Of a stretch of DNA of 64,000 bases, positions 50,516 to 59,051 are shown in pieces (position 1 is the stretch's first letter; each line of letters opens with the position of its first letter). The notes under the pieces were generated by a model, which did no database searches, had not been told where the DNA came from, and saw nothing but the letters and a program-made list of their open reading frames with translations. Source of the stretch: Rhizobium viscosum (GTDB taxonomy: Bacteria > Pseudomonadota > Alphaproteobacteria > Rhizobiales > Rhizobiaceae); assembly GCF_014873945.1 (NCBI RefSeq), contig NZ_JADBEC010000002.1:1798001-1862000 (forward strand). The letters run 5' to 3'. A program made the translations under genes and the position numbers.

Positions 50516-50743
50516 TCAGACCTCGATACCCCGAGCTTGCGTGTTGCGAAGGAACTCGAGGAACAGGTCGACAACTCCCGGCTCGATTTTGAAGACAAGA
50601 ACCATGCGCTGGTCTCGACTGCCAATCCAGTCCGGCTGGAGCGCATGGTAGCGAGCCATTTTCTTCGATGCATCGATGGCATAGAGATGGTAGCGTTGCG
50701 TGCTCCTGCCGGCAGAATCGCAAAACCGCCGCTTCTCGCCTAA
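50516..50743 (-). pseudogene. WGR-domain protein with its central motif deleted
   Basis: The minus-strand frame reads YHLYAIDASKKMARYHALQP, then DWIGSRDQRMVLVFKIEPGV and VDLFLEFLRNTQARGI. Start and end match the WGR domain (x-L-Y-x-I-D-x-x-x-N-M-A-R-F-Y-x-L to the helix L-F-L-x-L-L-R-x-x-x-A-R-G). About 14 residues holding the W-G-R strand itself are missing. A shortened, probably dead copy is the best reading. Confidence 0.4.
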
Positions 50744-51042
50744 CGACAGTTGTGAATCGATCCTAACGGATCCAATCACCGTGCGATCAGACCATTCACC
50801 GCATCACTTGCCTGCATCTCATCAAGCACTGCACGGAAAGGCTTCCGGCGCCAGCGTCAGTTATGCCGTACCAGCCATCATGGATGGCCGGCGGAGAAAG
50901 CTGTGTTCCCATAGAAACTCGCCCATGAGGTGTGCCGAAGTTTCGCACAGCCGGGGCGGGTATCAACTGGTGTGGGAAAATAATCCACATTATGAATACT
51001 TGAAGTTTCAACGATCTATGGATCAATCGCGTGCATCCCCAA
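50744..51042. other. Intergenic region before the C45 acyltransferase gene
   Basis: About 300 bases with no supported gene. A short hairpin GCCATC-ATG-GATGGC lies around 50875-50889. The AT-richer end near 50980-51010 probably holds the promoter of the next gene; no clear -35/-10 pair was found. Confidence 0.3.
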
Positions 51043-52059
51043 ATGCCATTCATCAGGCTGACCGGCTCGCCATTCGAGCGAGGCCGTCAACAGGGTTCCC
51101 TTCTCTTGCAGTTGGTTCTTGAGGGCTTTGCCAGGCTGCGCAGATCGACGACACCGGAGCAATGGCGCCGCGCCAAAAGCATGGGGGCGAAATCCTTCGC
51201 GCACCTTCGTGCCGTTGCGCCCGATCTAACGGCGGAGTTGGAGGGTCTCGCCGAAGCAAGCCGCCTCGATATTCTCGACGTCTATCTCCTGTCCTGTTTT
51301 GAGTATTTCGACGAAGGCCGGACGGGTTGCACCTCCGTTGGTCTGCAGACGAGCGACGGGATTTTTGTCGCTCAAAACTGGGATGCACCGACGTGTCGCA
51401 GCGAGGAACTCGTAACGCTCGTTCATGACGACCCAGAGCGTCCCTTCGTCACGATAGCCTCGGCGGGAACGCTTGGCTGGGTCGGCATGAATGGCGTCGG
51501 GCTTGCCTTCGTCAACAATGATCTCATCGTCGACAAGAGCCAGGAAGGGGTGCCAAGTCTGGCGATCCGGCGTCTCATGCTCGCTACGGGATCGGTCGGT
51601 GAGGCGCTCGAGGTCCTGAGGAAGAGCGACCATCTGGCCGGACGCTGTTTTGTCATTGGCGATGCGACGGGTTCCCTGTCAGCAGCGGAAATATCGCCGT
51701 CTGCCGGCGTTGCGGAGGTTACTTATCCAGTCATCCGGCATACCAACCACCCACTCCTGCCTGCGATTGCCGTGTGGGAGGACATCGAAGCCGTCGCGCA
51801 ACTCTACCCGTCGAGCCGTGAGCGGCTCCGAGCGGCAAACCGCCTGCCGCTGGAGAGCGCCCAGGATATCGAGGCGCTCCTCAGGGACAGGGTGGGTGCG
51901 CCCGACGCCATATGCAAATCCGCCTCACAGCGCGAGGATACCGAAACCGCCTTTTCAGTCATCTTCGACTGCCGTCGGCGGGAGGCGATGATAACGCTCG
52001 GGCGGCCAGACAGAGCGCCTTACCGGCGTTTCAGGCTCGAGGTACGAGCCATGGCCTAG
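51043..52059 (+). CDS. C45-type autoproteolytic acyltransferase/hydrolase
   Basis: This 338-aa N-terminal-nucleophile hydrolase is of the acyl-CoA:6-aminopenicillanic acid acyltransferase family (peptidase C45). It starts MPFIRLTGSPFERGRQQGSL, and the likely self-cleavage site is GRTGCTSVG (Cys about residue 97), where the cysteine becomes the N-terminal nucleophile. FVAQNWDAPT and GWVGMNGVGLAFVNNDLI follow as in the family. Such enzymes make or break amide bonds of small molecules. The start may be GTG 51031 or ATG 51043. Its stop overlaps the convergent dehydrogenase gene by four bases. In this catabolic region it may release an amino acid from an N-acyl or peptide conjugate; that is inference. 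Confidence 0.85.
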   Translation: MPFIRLTGSPFERGRQQGSLLLQLVLEGFARLRRSTTPEQWRRAKSMGAKSFAHLRAVAPDLTAELEGLAEASRLDILDVYLLSCFEYFDEGRTGCTSVGLQTSDGIFVAQNWDAPTCRSEELVTLVHDDPERPFVTIASAGTLGWVGMNGVGLAFVNNDLIVDKSQEGVPSLAIRRLMLATGSVGEALEVLRKSDHLAGRCFVIGDATGSLSAAEISPSAGVAEVTYPVIRHTNHPLLPAIAVWEDIEAVAQLYPSSRERLRAANRLPLESAQDIEALLRDRVGAPDAICKSASQREDTETAFSVIFDCRRREAMITLGRPDRAPYRRFRLEVRAMA

Positions 52060-53219
52060 GCTGCGGTTGCGACTTCCATGCCGTACTTGCGGGCATAATT
52101 CGCAAAATGGGCGGCGAGCTCCTCGGCCCGCCCTTCGCAATCCTCTGGCCCGTATGCTTCGCAGTCATAGCCAAGAACATCGCGCAACACTTCGGCCGAT
52201 CGGCCGGTAAAGCGGACTGTGCCGTCGTCGTCAACGCTGTCAATGCCGTCGAAGCGCTGGCATTGCCTGTTGATGTCTATGGCGTCTTCGAGAGTCAATT
52301 TACCGGGGAGGTCAATGAGAAGCCCGGTCGGTGAAACCCGGACGGGATAACCGCCGACGAGTCCCAGCGGTCCCGGGGCATGCACTACCTGGCCGGAGCG
52401 GTTTGCGAGCGCAAGCAACATCGCAGTCGCAGATGACGCCGTCACCGACTGACCGGCAAGCCCTTTGAGCCGACGGAAGCGGCCTGCTACCAGCGAGAAA
52501 AGCACGTCGTGATCAATCTCGGACCTCGGAACTTCAAGCCCGTTTGCGTAGATGGTCAGATGATAGGGCGCGCCATCAGTCCCGCCAGTGCTAGGCATTC
52601 GGTAACTGAGGTAGTGCTGGGCAAAGAAGCGAACCTCGATCGACGATGGATCAAGCGAAAGCATGTGAGCGGCAGCGAGCCGGATCCCAGGGACCGCATT
52701 GGCGATATTTCCGATTCCGACTGCGGGCGCCAGTCCTTCGGCCGCGAGCGTTGCGTTGACAACATCAGGATAGGACGCGTTGACGACCGTCGCTCGGCTG
52801 TTTGCCATTCGGACAGATTTCATGAGGCGACGTACGAGGACCTGGTGCATCGGCGTCCAGATACCGCCTCGGGCCTCATCAAGCCTCTTAAAAGCTTCGG
52901 TCGGCAACTTCGTGATGACCCACCAGCTGTGCAAGGTTGCTGCGTTGAAGATGATGTCCGGCTTCAGCCGGTCGATCGCCGCCGCTGTGGCGTCGATGTC
53001 CATGAGGTCGATAGCTTCAATTTCTACCGGCTTGGAACGTCCGAGATTCATTGCGGTGTATCGAGCCAGATTGACGCGGTGCAGCGCCTTCTCCGGGTTA
53101 CGTACGCCGACGACGAGTGCAAGCCGTGTGTCGCTTTGCAGCAGAAAATCAAGAACGTCGCCACCGAGAACGCCTTGACCGAGGATCAGCATCTTCGGGG
53201 GTTCGGCATGTCTTGTCAT
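52056..53219 (-). CDS. Saccharopine-dehydrogenase-like NAD(P)-binding protein
   Basis: This 387-aa protein has an N-terminal Rossmann motif (MLILGQGVLGGDVLDFLL) and the layout of saccharopine/homospermidine dehydrogenase-like proteins: AIDLMDIDATAAAIDRLKPD, then IIFNAATLHSWW, and a C-terminal mixed domain. These enzymes join or split amino acids and oxo acids through secondary amines, related to opine chemistry. ATG 53219 has AAAGGAGGA seven bases upstream. It is divergent from the alanine-racemase-like gene with a 111-base control region that holds the palindrome at 53295-53309. The exact substrate is unknown. Confidence 0.75.
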   Translation of the reverse strand: MTRHAEPPKMLILGQGVLGGDVLDFLLQSDTRLALVVGVRNPEKALHRVNLARYTAMNLGRSKPVEIEAIDLMDIDATAAAIDRLKPDIIFNAATLHSWWVITKLPTEAFKRLDEARGGIWTPMHQVLVRRLMKSVRMANSRATVVNASYPDVVNATLAAEGLAPAVGIGNIANAVPGIRLAAAHMLSLDPSSIEVRFFAQHYLSYRMPSTGGTDGAPYHLTIYANGLEVPRSEIDHDVLFSLVAGRFRRLKGLAGQSVTASSATAMLLALANRSGQVVHAPGPLGLVGGYPVRVSPTGLLIDLPGKLTLEDAIDINRQCQRFDGIDSVDDDGTVRFTGRSAEVLRDVLGYDCEAYGPEDCEGRAEELAAHFANYARKYGMEVATAA

Positions 53220-53294
53220 GGTCACTCCTCCTTTTGCATCCTAAGGGTTAATTGCATTGATGACACATCAATAGATTGTATAATGGGTCGGCTT

Positions 53295-53309
53295 GTTGTA
53301 AATTGCAAC
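53295..53309. promoter_or_regulatory. Near-perfect 15-base palindrome in divergent promoter
   Basis: GTTGTAAATTGCAAC reads almost the same on both strands (two mismatched positions in a palindrome of 15). It lies between the divergent dehydrogenase-like and racemase-like genes, 21 bases before the racemase-like start. GTTGTAAAC recurs upstream of the IclR gene (about 57027-57035), so it may be an IclR-type operator. Confidence 0.4.
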
Positions 53310-53330
53310 TGAAAATTATCCATCGCTGAA

Positions 53331-54437
53331 ATGCAGCCGAAAGTAGTTTGTCACATGTGCGCAGACAGCCCAGAAGTGGTCATTGACCTGGATGCGGTCC
53401 AGCGAAACTTTGCGATTGCGACCTCGATCGCCGGCCCGGATGTGGGCGTAGCTGCGGTGGTCAAAAGCGATGGTTACGGTCTTGGTCTTAACAGGCTGAT
53501 CGAACCTTTGGTCGCTGGCGGATGTCGAACCTTCTTCGTGGCCGATCTCTCTGAGGCATACCGTGTGCGTGATCGCTCGACGGAGGCGACCGTCTTCGTA
53601 TTGGCCGGAATGAAGCGCGACCATGCCGAGCCCTGTCGCAAGAACCGGTTCGTTCCAGTATGCAACACGCTGGCGGAAGCAGTCGCCGCGGCGGAAGGGC
53701 GTTGTGACTACGCACTTAATCTGGAAACCGGATTTTCGCGCTTCGGACTGGGACCTTCCGATGTGCGAAGCCTAATGCACCGATCCCTTCCTCAACCTGT
53801 ACTGGTCATGAGCCATCTGGCATGCGCCGATGACCCGGCCAATGCGCTCAACGAGCTGCAGAAAAACAGGTTCGTCTGCTTTTCCGAACTGCTGGGCCCG
53901 ACGCGGCGTAGTCTGGCAGCATCGGCAGGATTGTTCCTCGGGCCGGCTTACCTTTTCGACCTCGTACGTCTTGGATCAGCCCTTTACGGCCTGAACACCA
54001 CAGACCTTGTCCCAAATCCGTTTATGAATGTCCTCAAGCTGCGAGCCTGTCTCGTCGATGTCAGGCACGTTCACGCGGGCGCGACTGTGGGCTACAGAAG
54101 CACCTTTCGCGCGAGCCGACCCACACGTCTCGGTATACTCTCCATCGGCTACGCGCACGGTCTGGCCTGGTCTCTTTCAAACAGAATGATTGTGGAGATC
54201 GGATCCCATGTTGCGCCGCTCGTGGGCCGGGTTGCCATGGAATATGTCGCGATCGACCTGACGGACGTACCGGATCAGCTTTGCCGGCCGGGACAATGGG
54301 TCGAGTTGATCACGAAGGATCGGCCTGCCGATGCGATGGCACGTGCTGGCGGCACTGTTGCGCAGGAAGTGATGCTGCGTGTCGGGGCAGCCTGCCGCCG
54401 CTCTTACCTGGCCATAGAGCATGGGAAGGAAGCATGA
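53331..54437 (+). CDS. Alanine racemase family PLP enzyme
   Basis: This 368-aa protein has the alanine-racemase layout: VVIDLDAVQRNFAIA, the PLP-lysine motif AAVVKSDGYGLG, and the catalytic tyrosine in HAGATVGYRSTF; LGILSIGYAHGL and the substrate-facing VGRVAMEYVAIDLTDV follow. The K-S-D-G-Y-G-L-G variant and DNA context suggest a catabolic or broad-specificity amino-acid racemase, not the housekeeping Alr. It interconverts L- and D-amino acids with PLP in the cytoplasm. The stop overlaps the DMT transporter start by four bases. The ATG 53331 has a weak ribosome-binding site; an in-frame ATG at 53358 is an alternative. Confidence 0.85.
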   Translation: MQPKVVCHMCADSPEVVIDLDAVQRNFAIATSIAGPDVGVAAVVKSDGYGLGLNRLIEPLVAGGCRTFFVADLSEAYRVRDRSTEATVFVLAGMKRDHAEPCRKNRFVPVCNTLAEAVAAAEGRCDYALNLETGFSRFGLGPSDVRSLMHRSLPQPVLVMSHLACADDPANALNELQKNRFVCFSELLGPTRRSLAASAGLFLGPAYLFDLVRLGSALYGLNTTDLVPNPFMNVLKLRACLVDVRHVHAGATVGYRSTFRASRPTRLGILSIGYAHGLAWSLSNRMIVEIGSHVAPLVGRVAMEYVAIDLTDVPDQLCRPGQWVELITKDRPADAMARAGGTVAQEVMLRVGAACRRSYLAIEHGKEA

Positions 54438-55294
54438 GGCTCGAACTGCCGCCAAGGCTGTCCATCCTGCTTGCCGCCGGCCTGTTTAGTACGGCTGGTT
54501 TCTTCATGGGCTTTCTCGACATGAATGTGTGGGCGATCCTGTTCTGGCGCAGCTTGTTTGCACTGGTCTTTACCTCAATCTTCGTTGCGATGCAGAAAAC
54601 CTCGCTCGCGCTTCTGCGCTTCGATCACGCGGGGCTTCTTGCGGCAATTCTCTCGGCTGCAGCAACGCTCGCCTTCATCCCGTCGCTGCGATTGACGTCA
54701 GTTGCAAACGTCGCTGTCATTCACGGTGCTCTGCCCCTGATCACGGTCATCCTGTCCGGATTGATCCTCGCGGAACGGGTAGGCCGCCGAACGGTCGGCC
54801 TTTCCTTGTTGGTGGCCTTCGGCGCGATGATCATCCTCGCGGGCTCTGCATCGTCGGGCATACGACTGGCCGGCGACGGGCTGGCTTTGATTATGACGAT
54901 CTTCATGGCCCTGATGACCATCGCCTTCAAACGCTCACACGTCCTTTCGGTCCTTCCGATGGTGGGGCTTTCGAACGCAATTGCCATGCTTGCGGGCGCG
55001 GCTATGGCACCGGGCCTTGCTCTTGACGCCGAACAGGCATTCGTCATTGCGTGCTTTGCTCTCTTTCAAATCTCGTTCGGCCTGATCCTCTATGCCAAAG
55101 GTGCGCGTATGCTCCCGCCGCCCGAGACAGCCTTGCTGTCACTCTGTGAAGTTCCTTTGTCGACGCTGTGGGTCTGGCTCGCCTTTGATCAACGACCAGC
55201 CCTACAAACAATCGTCGGAGGGGGCATCATCCTCATGGCGGTGATCGTCCACCTGATGGCGCCAAAAGACCGAACGGTGCGAACGGAGGAATGA
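54434..55294 (+). CDS. DMT-superfamily permease (EamA type)
   Basis: This is a 286-aa inner-membrane protein with ten hydrophobic helices in two EamA repeats (SILLAAGLFSTAGFFMGF, VLPMVGLSNAIAMLAGA, and PPPETALLSLCEVPLSTLWV). Members of the drug/metabolite transporter superfamily often export amino acids or metabolites. ATG 54434 overlaps the racemase-like stop (ATGA) and its own stop overlaps the HAD gene start (ATGA), so three genes are translationally coupled. It may export the D- or L-amino acid handled by the racemase-like enzyme. Confidence 0.9.
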   Translation: MRLELPPRLSILLAAGLFSTAGFFMGFLDMNVWAILFWRSLFALVFTSIFVAMQKTSLALLRFDHAGLLAAILSAAATLAFIPSLRLTSVANVAVIHGALPLITVILSGLILAERVGRRTVGLSLLVAFGAMIILAGSASSGIRLAGDGLALIMTIFMALMTIAFKRSHVLSVLPMVGLSNAIAMLAGAAMAPGLALDAEQAFVIACFALFQISFGLILYAKGARMLPPPETALLSLCEVPLSTLWVWLAFDQRPALQTIVGGGIILMAVIVHLMAPKDRTVRTEE

Positions 55295-56145
55295 GATTGG
55301 CCGACCCCACACTGGAAATAATCCCGCTGGCGGATCTGGTCGGAGGCTACGGAGGGATAGTCCTTGATGTTTTCGGGGTCATCCATGACGGGATGTCGGT
55401 CTTCCCGGAGGCATACGCAACCCTTGGTCTACTCCGAAAGGAAGGCATTCGAATCTGCCTTCTGTCCAATTCACCCCGACGATCCGACGAGGTCGCCAAA
55501 CGTCTAGAGGCGATGGGGATCGGGCGCGAACTGTATCACGGGCTGATCACATCAGGCGAGCTCGTCTATGAGGCGCTCACTGAATCTCCCGAATTTCCAG
55601 CAGGATCCACCTATTTTCACCTCGGACCGGTCGAGTTGGCCGAGCTCTTGTCGGCGCTGCCAATGAATGCGTCGATGAGTATAGGGGCGGCGGACTTCAT
55701 ACTCACGACCGGATGGCCCGAAGAGGACGCGATGACAAGCAAGCTTCTTCATGCCTGCATTGCCCGCAAGCTGCCGATGATCTGTGCCAATCCGGACTTC
55801 GAGGTTCTCATCGGTGCCAGGAAGGTCATTTGTGCGGGTGCGCTCGCGCGCGACTATGAAATGCTTGGAGGACGCGTTATCTCTTACGGGAAACCTTATC
55901 GGACGGCTTATTCAAAGGCGTTGGAGGTTCTTTGCCTGACTGGGGAGCAGGTTCTTGCGATTGGAGATAGCGTTGCCACCGATATTGTCGGCGGCAGGCG
56001 AGCTGGTCTCGACACTGCACTCGTGCTGACTGGCGTCCACAAGAATTGCCTGACCCGTGACGGTAAGATGGACCGTATCATGCTCCGAGATCTCTTCCGG
56101 CAGCACAGCGTCGCGCCTGATTTCATTCTTTCATCGCTTGGCTAG
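55291..56145 (+). CDS. HAD-IIA family phosphatase (TIGR01459-like)
   Basis: This 284-aa HAD hydrolase of class IIA has motif I VLDVFGVIHDGMSVFP (nucleophile Asp), motif II LLSNSPRRSDEV, the lysine in SYGKPYRTAYSKAL and motif IV IGDSVATDIVGGRRA. The large cap lies between motifs II and III, as in NagD/PGP-type phosphatases. The second motif I Asp is Gly/Val in this branch, as in the uncharacterised TIGR01459 group of rhizobia. It is the third gene of the coupled racemase-like/DMT/HAD operon. A small phosphorylated metabolite is the expected substrate. Confidence 0.85.
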   Translation: MRLADPTLEIIPLADLVGGYGGIVLDVFGVIHDGMSVFPEAYATLGLLRKEGIRICLLSNSPRRSDEVAKRLEAMGIGRELYHGLITSGELVYEALTESPEFPAGSTYFHLGPVELAELLSALPMNASMSIGAADFILTTGWPEEDAMTSKLLHACIARKLPMICANPDFEVLIGARKVICAGALARDYEMLGGRVISYGKPYRTAYSKALEVLCLTGEQVLAIGDSVATDIVGGRRAGLDTALVLTGVHKNCLTRDGKMDRIMLRDLFRQHSVAPDFILSSLG

Positions 56146-56186
56146 GCATTGCGGTAGCGGCACTGATCTAGGAGGAGATACGGCGC

Positions 56187-56978
56187 TCAAGCTCCGCTCT
56201 CAAGCGGATTGAGTTGAGCCTCGATGTCTCGAACCTCACGTAGAAGCAGGGTGACGAGCTCGGGAATACGCTCTCTTGTCAGTCGCGCGCTCGTCAGGTT
56301 GATCGCAATCGATGCGACAGCGTCGCGGCCGGGCGGCAGGATCGGCACGGCGATCGCGGAAATCCCGGCGACAAGCTCTCCGTCGTCAAGGGCAAATCCG
56401 GTCTCGCGGATTTTCCTGATGTCGTCCTTGACCTTCCGGACGGTCAAGTCGGCATATTTTTTGAAGAGCGGTTCGTTGGTCGCAAGGACAATATCGATCT
56501 CCGTCTCGGGGAGGAAGGAGAGGATTGCCTGGCTTGCTGGGCCGACACCCATCGGGATCTGGCCGCCGACATGGCCGGTGAGGCTATCGATCATATAGGT
56601 GCCTTGCTGACGGTCGACGCAGACTGCATTGAAACCGGAGCGGGCCATCAGGAAGACCGGATCGCCCGTTGCTGCTGCAAGGCGCATCAGGGCAGGGCGG
56701 GCGAGCTGGCGCAGACCCGTTCCATCGGCCGCGGTCGCACCCATCGCAAACAACGCAAGGCCGAGCCGATAGCGCTTGGTTTTCCTTTCGCGGTCAACGA
56801 GCCCGTGACGTTCGAGCGCCGTGACGATGCGATGGACGGTCGGCTGCTTCAACCCCATTGCCTCCTCGATCGATGTCATCGTCAGTCCCGTCTGCCCACC
56901 CTCGCCCAGGAGCTTGAGGATCGCCACTGCCCTATCGAGCAGTTGCGTGCCGGTCGCGGTGACATCTTCTTTCGCCAT
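56187..56978 (-). CDS. IclR-family transcriptional regulator
   Basis: This 263-aa regulator has an N-terminal winged helix-turn-helix (GLTMTSIEEAMGLKQPTVHR, then IVTALERHGLVDRERKTKRY) and a C-terminal IclR effector domain (VFLMARSGFNAVCVDRQQGT, IPMGVGPASQAILSFLPE, and GISAIAVPILPPGRDAVASI). IclR proteins bind small acids and control catabolic operons. ATG 56978 with GAGGA upstream is preferred over ATG 56990. It lies between the racemase-like operon and the MmgE/PrpD gene on the same strand as the latter, and probably regulates the region. GTTGTAAAC upstream may be its own site. Confidence 0.9.
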   Translation of the reverse strand: MAKEDVTATGTQLLDRAVAILKLLGEGGQTGLTMTSIEEAMGLKQPTVHRIVTALERHGLVDRERKTKRYRLGLALFAMGATAADGTGLRQLARPALMRLAAATGDPVFLMARSGFNAVCVDRQQGTYMIDSLTGHVGGQIPMGVGPASQAILSFLPETEIDIVLATNEPLFKKYADLTVRKVKDDIRKIRETGFALDDGELVAGISAIAVPILPPGRDAVASIAINLTSARLTRERIPELVTLLLREVRDIEAQLNPLESGA

Positions 56979-57262
56979 GTCGGTCCTCATTTCGCATTAC
57001 GTGAGATTCCTTATACGACATGGTGCTGTTGTAAACGCTTGTGAGGACACCACCAGGCACACCAAGTGCGTCAGCACCTGTAGCGCGAAAAGGGACACGC
57101 CGAGCCTCAAGAGCGATAGAGAGGCCCCAGAAATTGACGTACAATCCCTCCGGGAAACCGTCTCGTCGATTTTCTGCTTGCTGAAAGCGAGCCAAAAGCG
57201 GCGGCATGAGATTGTCTCCGGCCGCCGTGTTCAACCCGGCAATCAGAACAAACCGAAGGCGA

Positions 57263-58633
57263 CTATGGCTCGCATGCTCTCAGGGCGGCATAGAGGTCGG
57301 AGGGCTTACGATCGATGCCCAGCCGGCCTGCCGCCTCCAGCAACGCCAATGCCTGCTTTTCGTCAAAGGGCGACTTCTCCATGAGAGCCAGGAATTTAGT
57401 CTCAAGCGCATCACGGGTGAGTGGGTTCAGCGGCTCCCCTCGCGGTGACAGCACTTCTTGCTGGTCGACCTGGCCCTTGCCCGCGATCGTCACGCGCGCT
57501 GGTGTCGATCCCGGAAAAGCATGCTCATAATTCCTTGAGCTCACAAGTCTAATTCGTCGGGCGAGCGCGACGACCGCGGCATCGCCGAGATGCTCCTCCT
57601 TCAGCGGCAGCAACGCCTGTTCGCCATGGACGAGCGCCAGCGCAATACAGAAGGGGATACTGTATTGTGCGGCCTCGTTCGTGGAAGGGTCCGGCAGGTT
57701 GGGCAAGGACAGCGCCCGTTCGAAGGTTTCCACGAGGATCGTGTCAATGTCGCAGATGCTAAGCGACATACGAACCTGAAGGGTTAGCGCACCGTCGATC
57801 GCAGCGTGCGCCCAGCGGCAACAACTGTAGAGTTTGAAATAGGCGCCCTCGATTGCCCATGCGTCTCCCGGTAAGCCGACAAGGCGCGTCCTGGCATAAG
57901 TATCGGCGTCATCCAGCATGTCGACCGGTCCTCGATGACCGGCATTAGCCAACATCACGGCCTGGATGCCGTTCGCCGTCGCCCAGGGTATTCCTTCCTT
58001 CACTGTATGGCCTATGCGGGTGAACCCGGTTGCAGCCTGAGATGTCGATGTCTGGCCGGCGATCGCGAGCGCGTGGCTCATGACGGCTGCGGAAACCCCA
58101 TAAAGCCATGCAGTTGCGGCCGCGACACCGTATCCGCACCACAGCCCGCTGTCGGTGGTTCGAAGCGTAGCGATTTCGCGTGAGCTCGATACGCGGACCG
58201 CCACCTCGTAGCCAAGCGCGATGGCGGTGAGGATTGCGTCCGCGCCTGCTCCGTTGTGCTCTGCGCAGGCCAGTACGGACGGAATGATGGCAGCGGCAGG
58301 ATGGCCGGAGGCCTTCCTGTGGCCGTCGTCAAGATCGAGCGCGGCCGCATAAGCGGCGTTGACGAAGGCGGCTCCGACTGCAGTCGAACGCCGCCTGGAA
58401 AACCAGATGCTGCAGTCTCCGGGTCCCCAAATGAGCGGGGCGCCTTTCAGGGAAGCCTGTCCAGCTCTGGTTGCTGCTCCCGCGGCGGCTGCTCCGATCG
58501 TGTCCACAAGCGTTTGCCGGGTGGCGTCCAGCACGTGGGACGGCACGGCCGAAACGGACGTGCACATCGTTGCAAGACGATCGATCACGAAGGTCGTCTC
58601 CCCGCGCCGGTTACTCTCACAGGTAGTAGTCAA
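57263..58633 (-). CDS. MmgE/PrpD family protein
   Basis: This 456-aa protein belongs to the MmgE/PrpD family (2-methylcitrate dehydratase-like). Visible segments are VDTIGAAAAGAATRAGQASL, AYAAALDLDDGHRKASGHPA, DAILTAIALGYEVAVRVSS, and AIEGAYFKLYSCCRWAHAAI with the conserved K-x-Y-x-x-C-R. Family members dehydrate hydroxy acids, and several of them (for example iminodisuccinate epimerase) act on amino-dicarboxylates. The start is TTG 58633 or GTG 58588 (GGGGAG nine bases ahead). It is divergent from the dehydrogenase operon with a 112-base gap. In this locus it may process the product of amine oxidation; inference only. Confidence 0.85.
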   Translation of the reverse strand: MTTTCESNRRGETTFVIDRLATMCTSVSAVPSHVLDATRQTLVDTIGAAAAGAATRAGQASLKGAPLIWGPGDCSIWFSRRRSTAVGAAFVNAAYAAALDLDDGHRKASGHPAAAIIPSVLACAEHNGAGADAILTAIALGYEVAVRVSSSREIATLRTTDSGLWCGYGVAAATAWLYGVSAAVMSHALAIAGQTSTSQAATGFTRIGHTVKEGIPWATANGIQAVMLANAGHRGPVDMLDDADTYARTRLVGLPGDAWAIEGAYFKLYSCCRWAHAAIDGALTLQVRMSLSICDIDTILVETFERALSLPNLPDPSTNEAAQYSIPFCIALALVHGEQALLPLKEEHLGDAAVVALARRIRLVSSRNYEHAFPGSTPARVTIAGKGQVDQQEVLSPRGEPLNPLTRDALETKFLALMEKSPFDEKQALALLEAAGRLGIDRKPSDLYAALRACEP

Positions 58634-58676
58634 GTTTCGAACATCCTCAGTTAGAGCCCAATTGCCTGATCAGTTT

Positions 58677-58692
58677 TGAATGTTTAAATTCA
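58677..58692. promoter_or_regulatory. Inverted repeat in MmgE/dehydrogenase divergent promoter
   Basis: TGAAT-GTTTAA-ATTCA (16 bases, five-base arms) lies midway between the divergent MmgE/PrpD and 2Fe-2S genes in AT-rich DNA. IclR regulators bind inverted repeats of about this size, so it is a candidate operator for both directions. Confidence 0.4.
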
Positions 58693-58745
58693 TATTGTGG
58701 ATGTACGGCAAGTCAATAAGAAATTGGGAGTGAGGAATATCAGCC

Positions 58746-59051
58746 ATGGATTTGGTGGAAAGCGACCGGGTAAGGCCGGATCTGCGCGCAGGAGCTGCAA
58801 TCAGCATCTTCGTCGATGGCCTGCGTGTACGCGCGCGCCTCGGTGAAAGTGTGCTGACGGCGATGCGATCCGATCCAGGTCATGTCCGCAACTTTGAATT
58901 CACGAACGAAGCTCGCGCCGGCTTTTGCCTGATGGGTACCTGCCAGGACTGCTGGCTTTGGCGCGAGGACGGCGAACGTCTTCGCGCGTGCACCAGCCTG
59001 GTCGATGCCGGCATGCGGCTCCTGACCCGATCGCCGGAGACGCTTCGATGA
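58746..59051 (+). CDS. 2Fe-2S subunit of HcnABC/opine-oxidase-type dehydrogenase
   Basis: This is a 101-aa ferredoxin-like subunit. The cluster ligands are in FCLMGTCQDCWLW and RLRACTS (C-x4-C-x2-C...C); the N-terminal strands ISIFVDGLRVRARLGESVLT are typical of HcnA. It would pass electrons between the flavin subunits and the membrane chain. It starts the operon gamma (2Fe-2S), alpha (FAD/NAD-like), beta (DAAO-like), and its stop overlaps the next start (ATGA). Known homologous sets oxidise glycine (HcnABC), opines (OoxAB) or D-hydroxyproline. Confidence 0.9.
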   Translation: MDLVESDRVRPDLRAGAAISIFVDGLRVRARLGESVLTAMRSDPGHVRNFEFTNEARAGFCLMGTCQDCWLWREDGERLRACTSLVDAGMRLLTRSPETLR

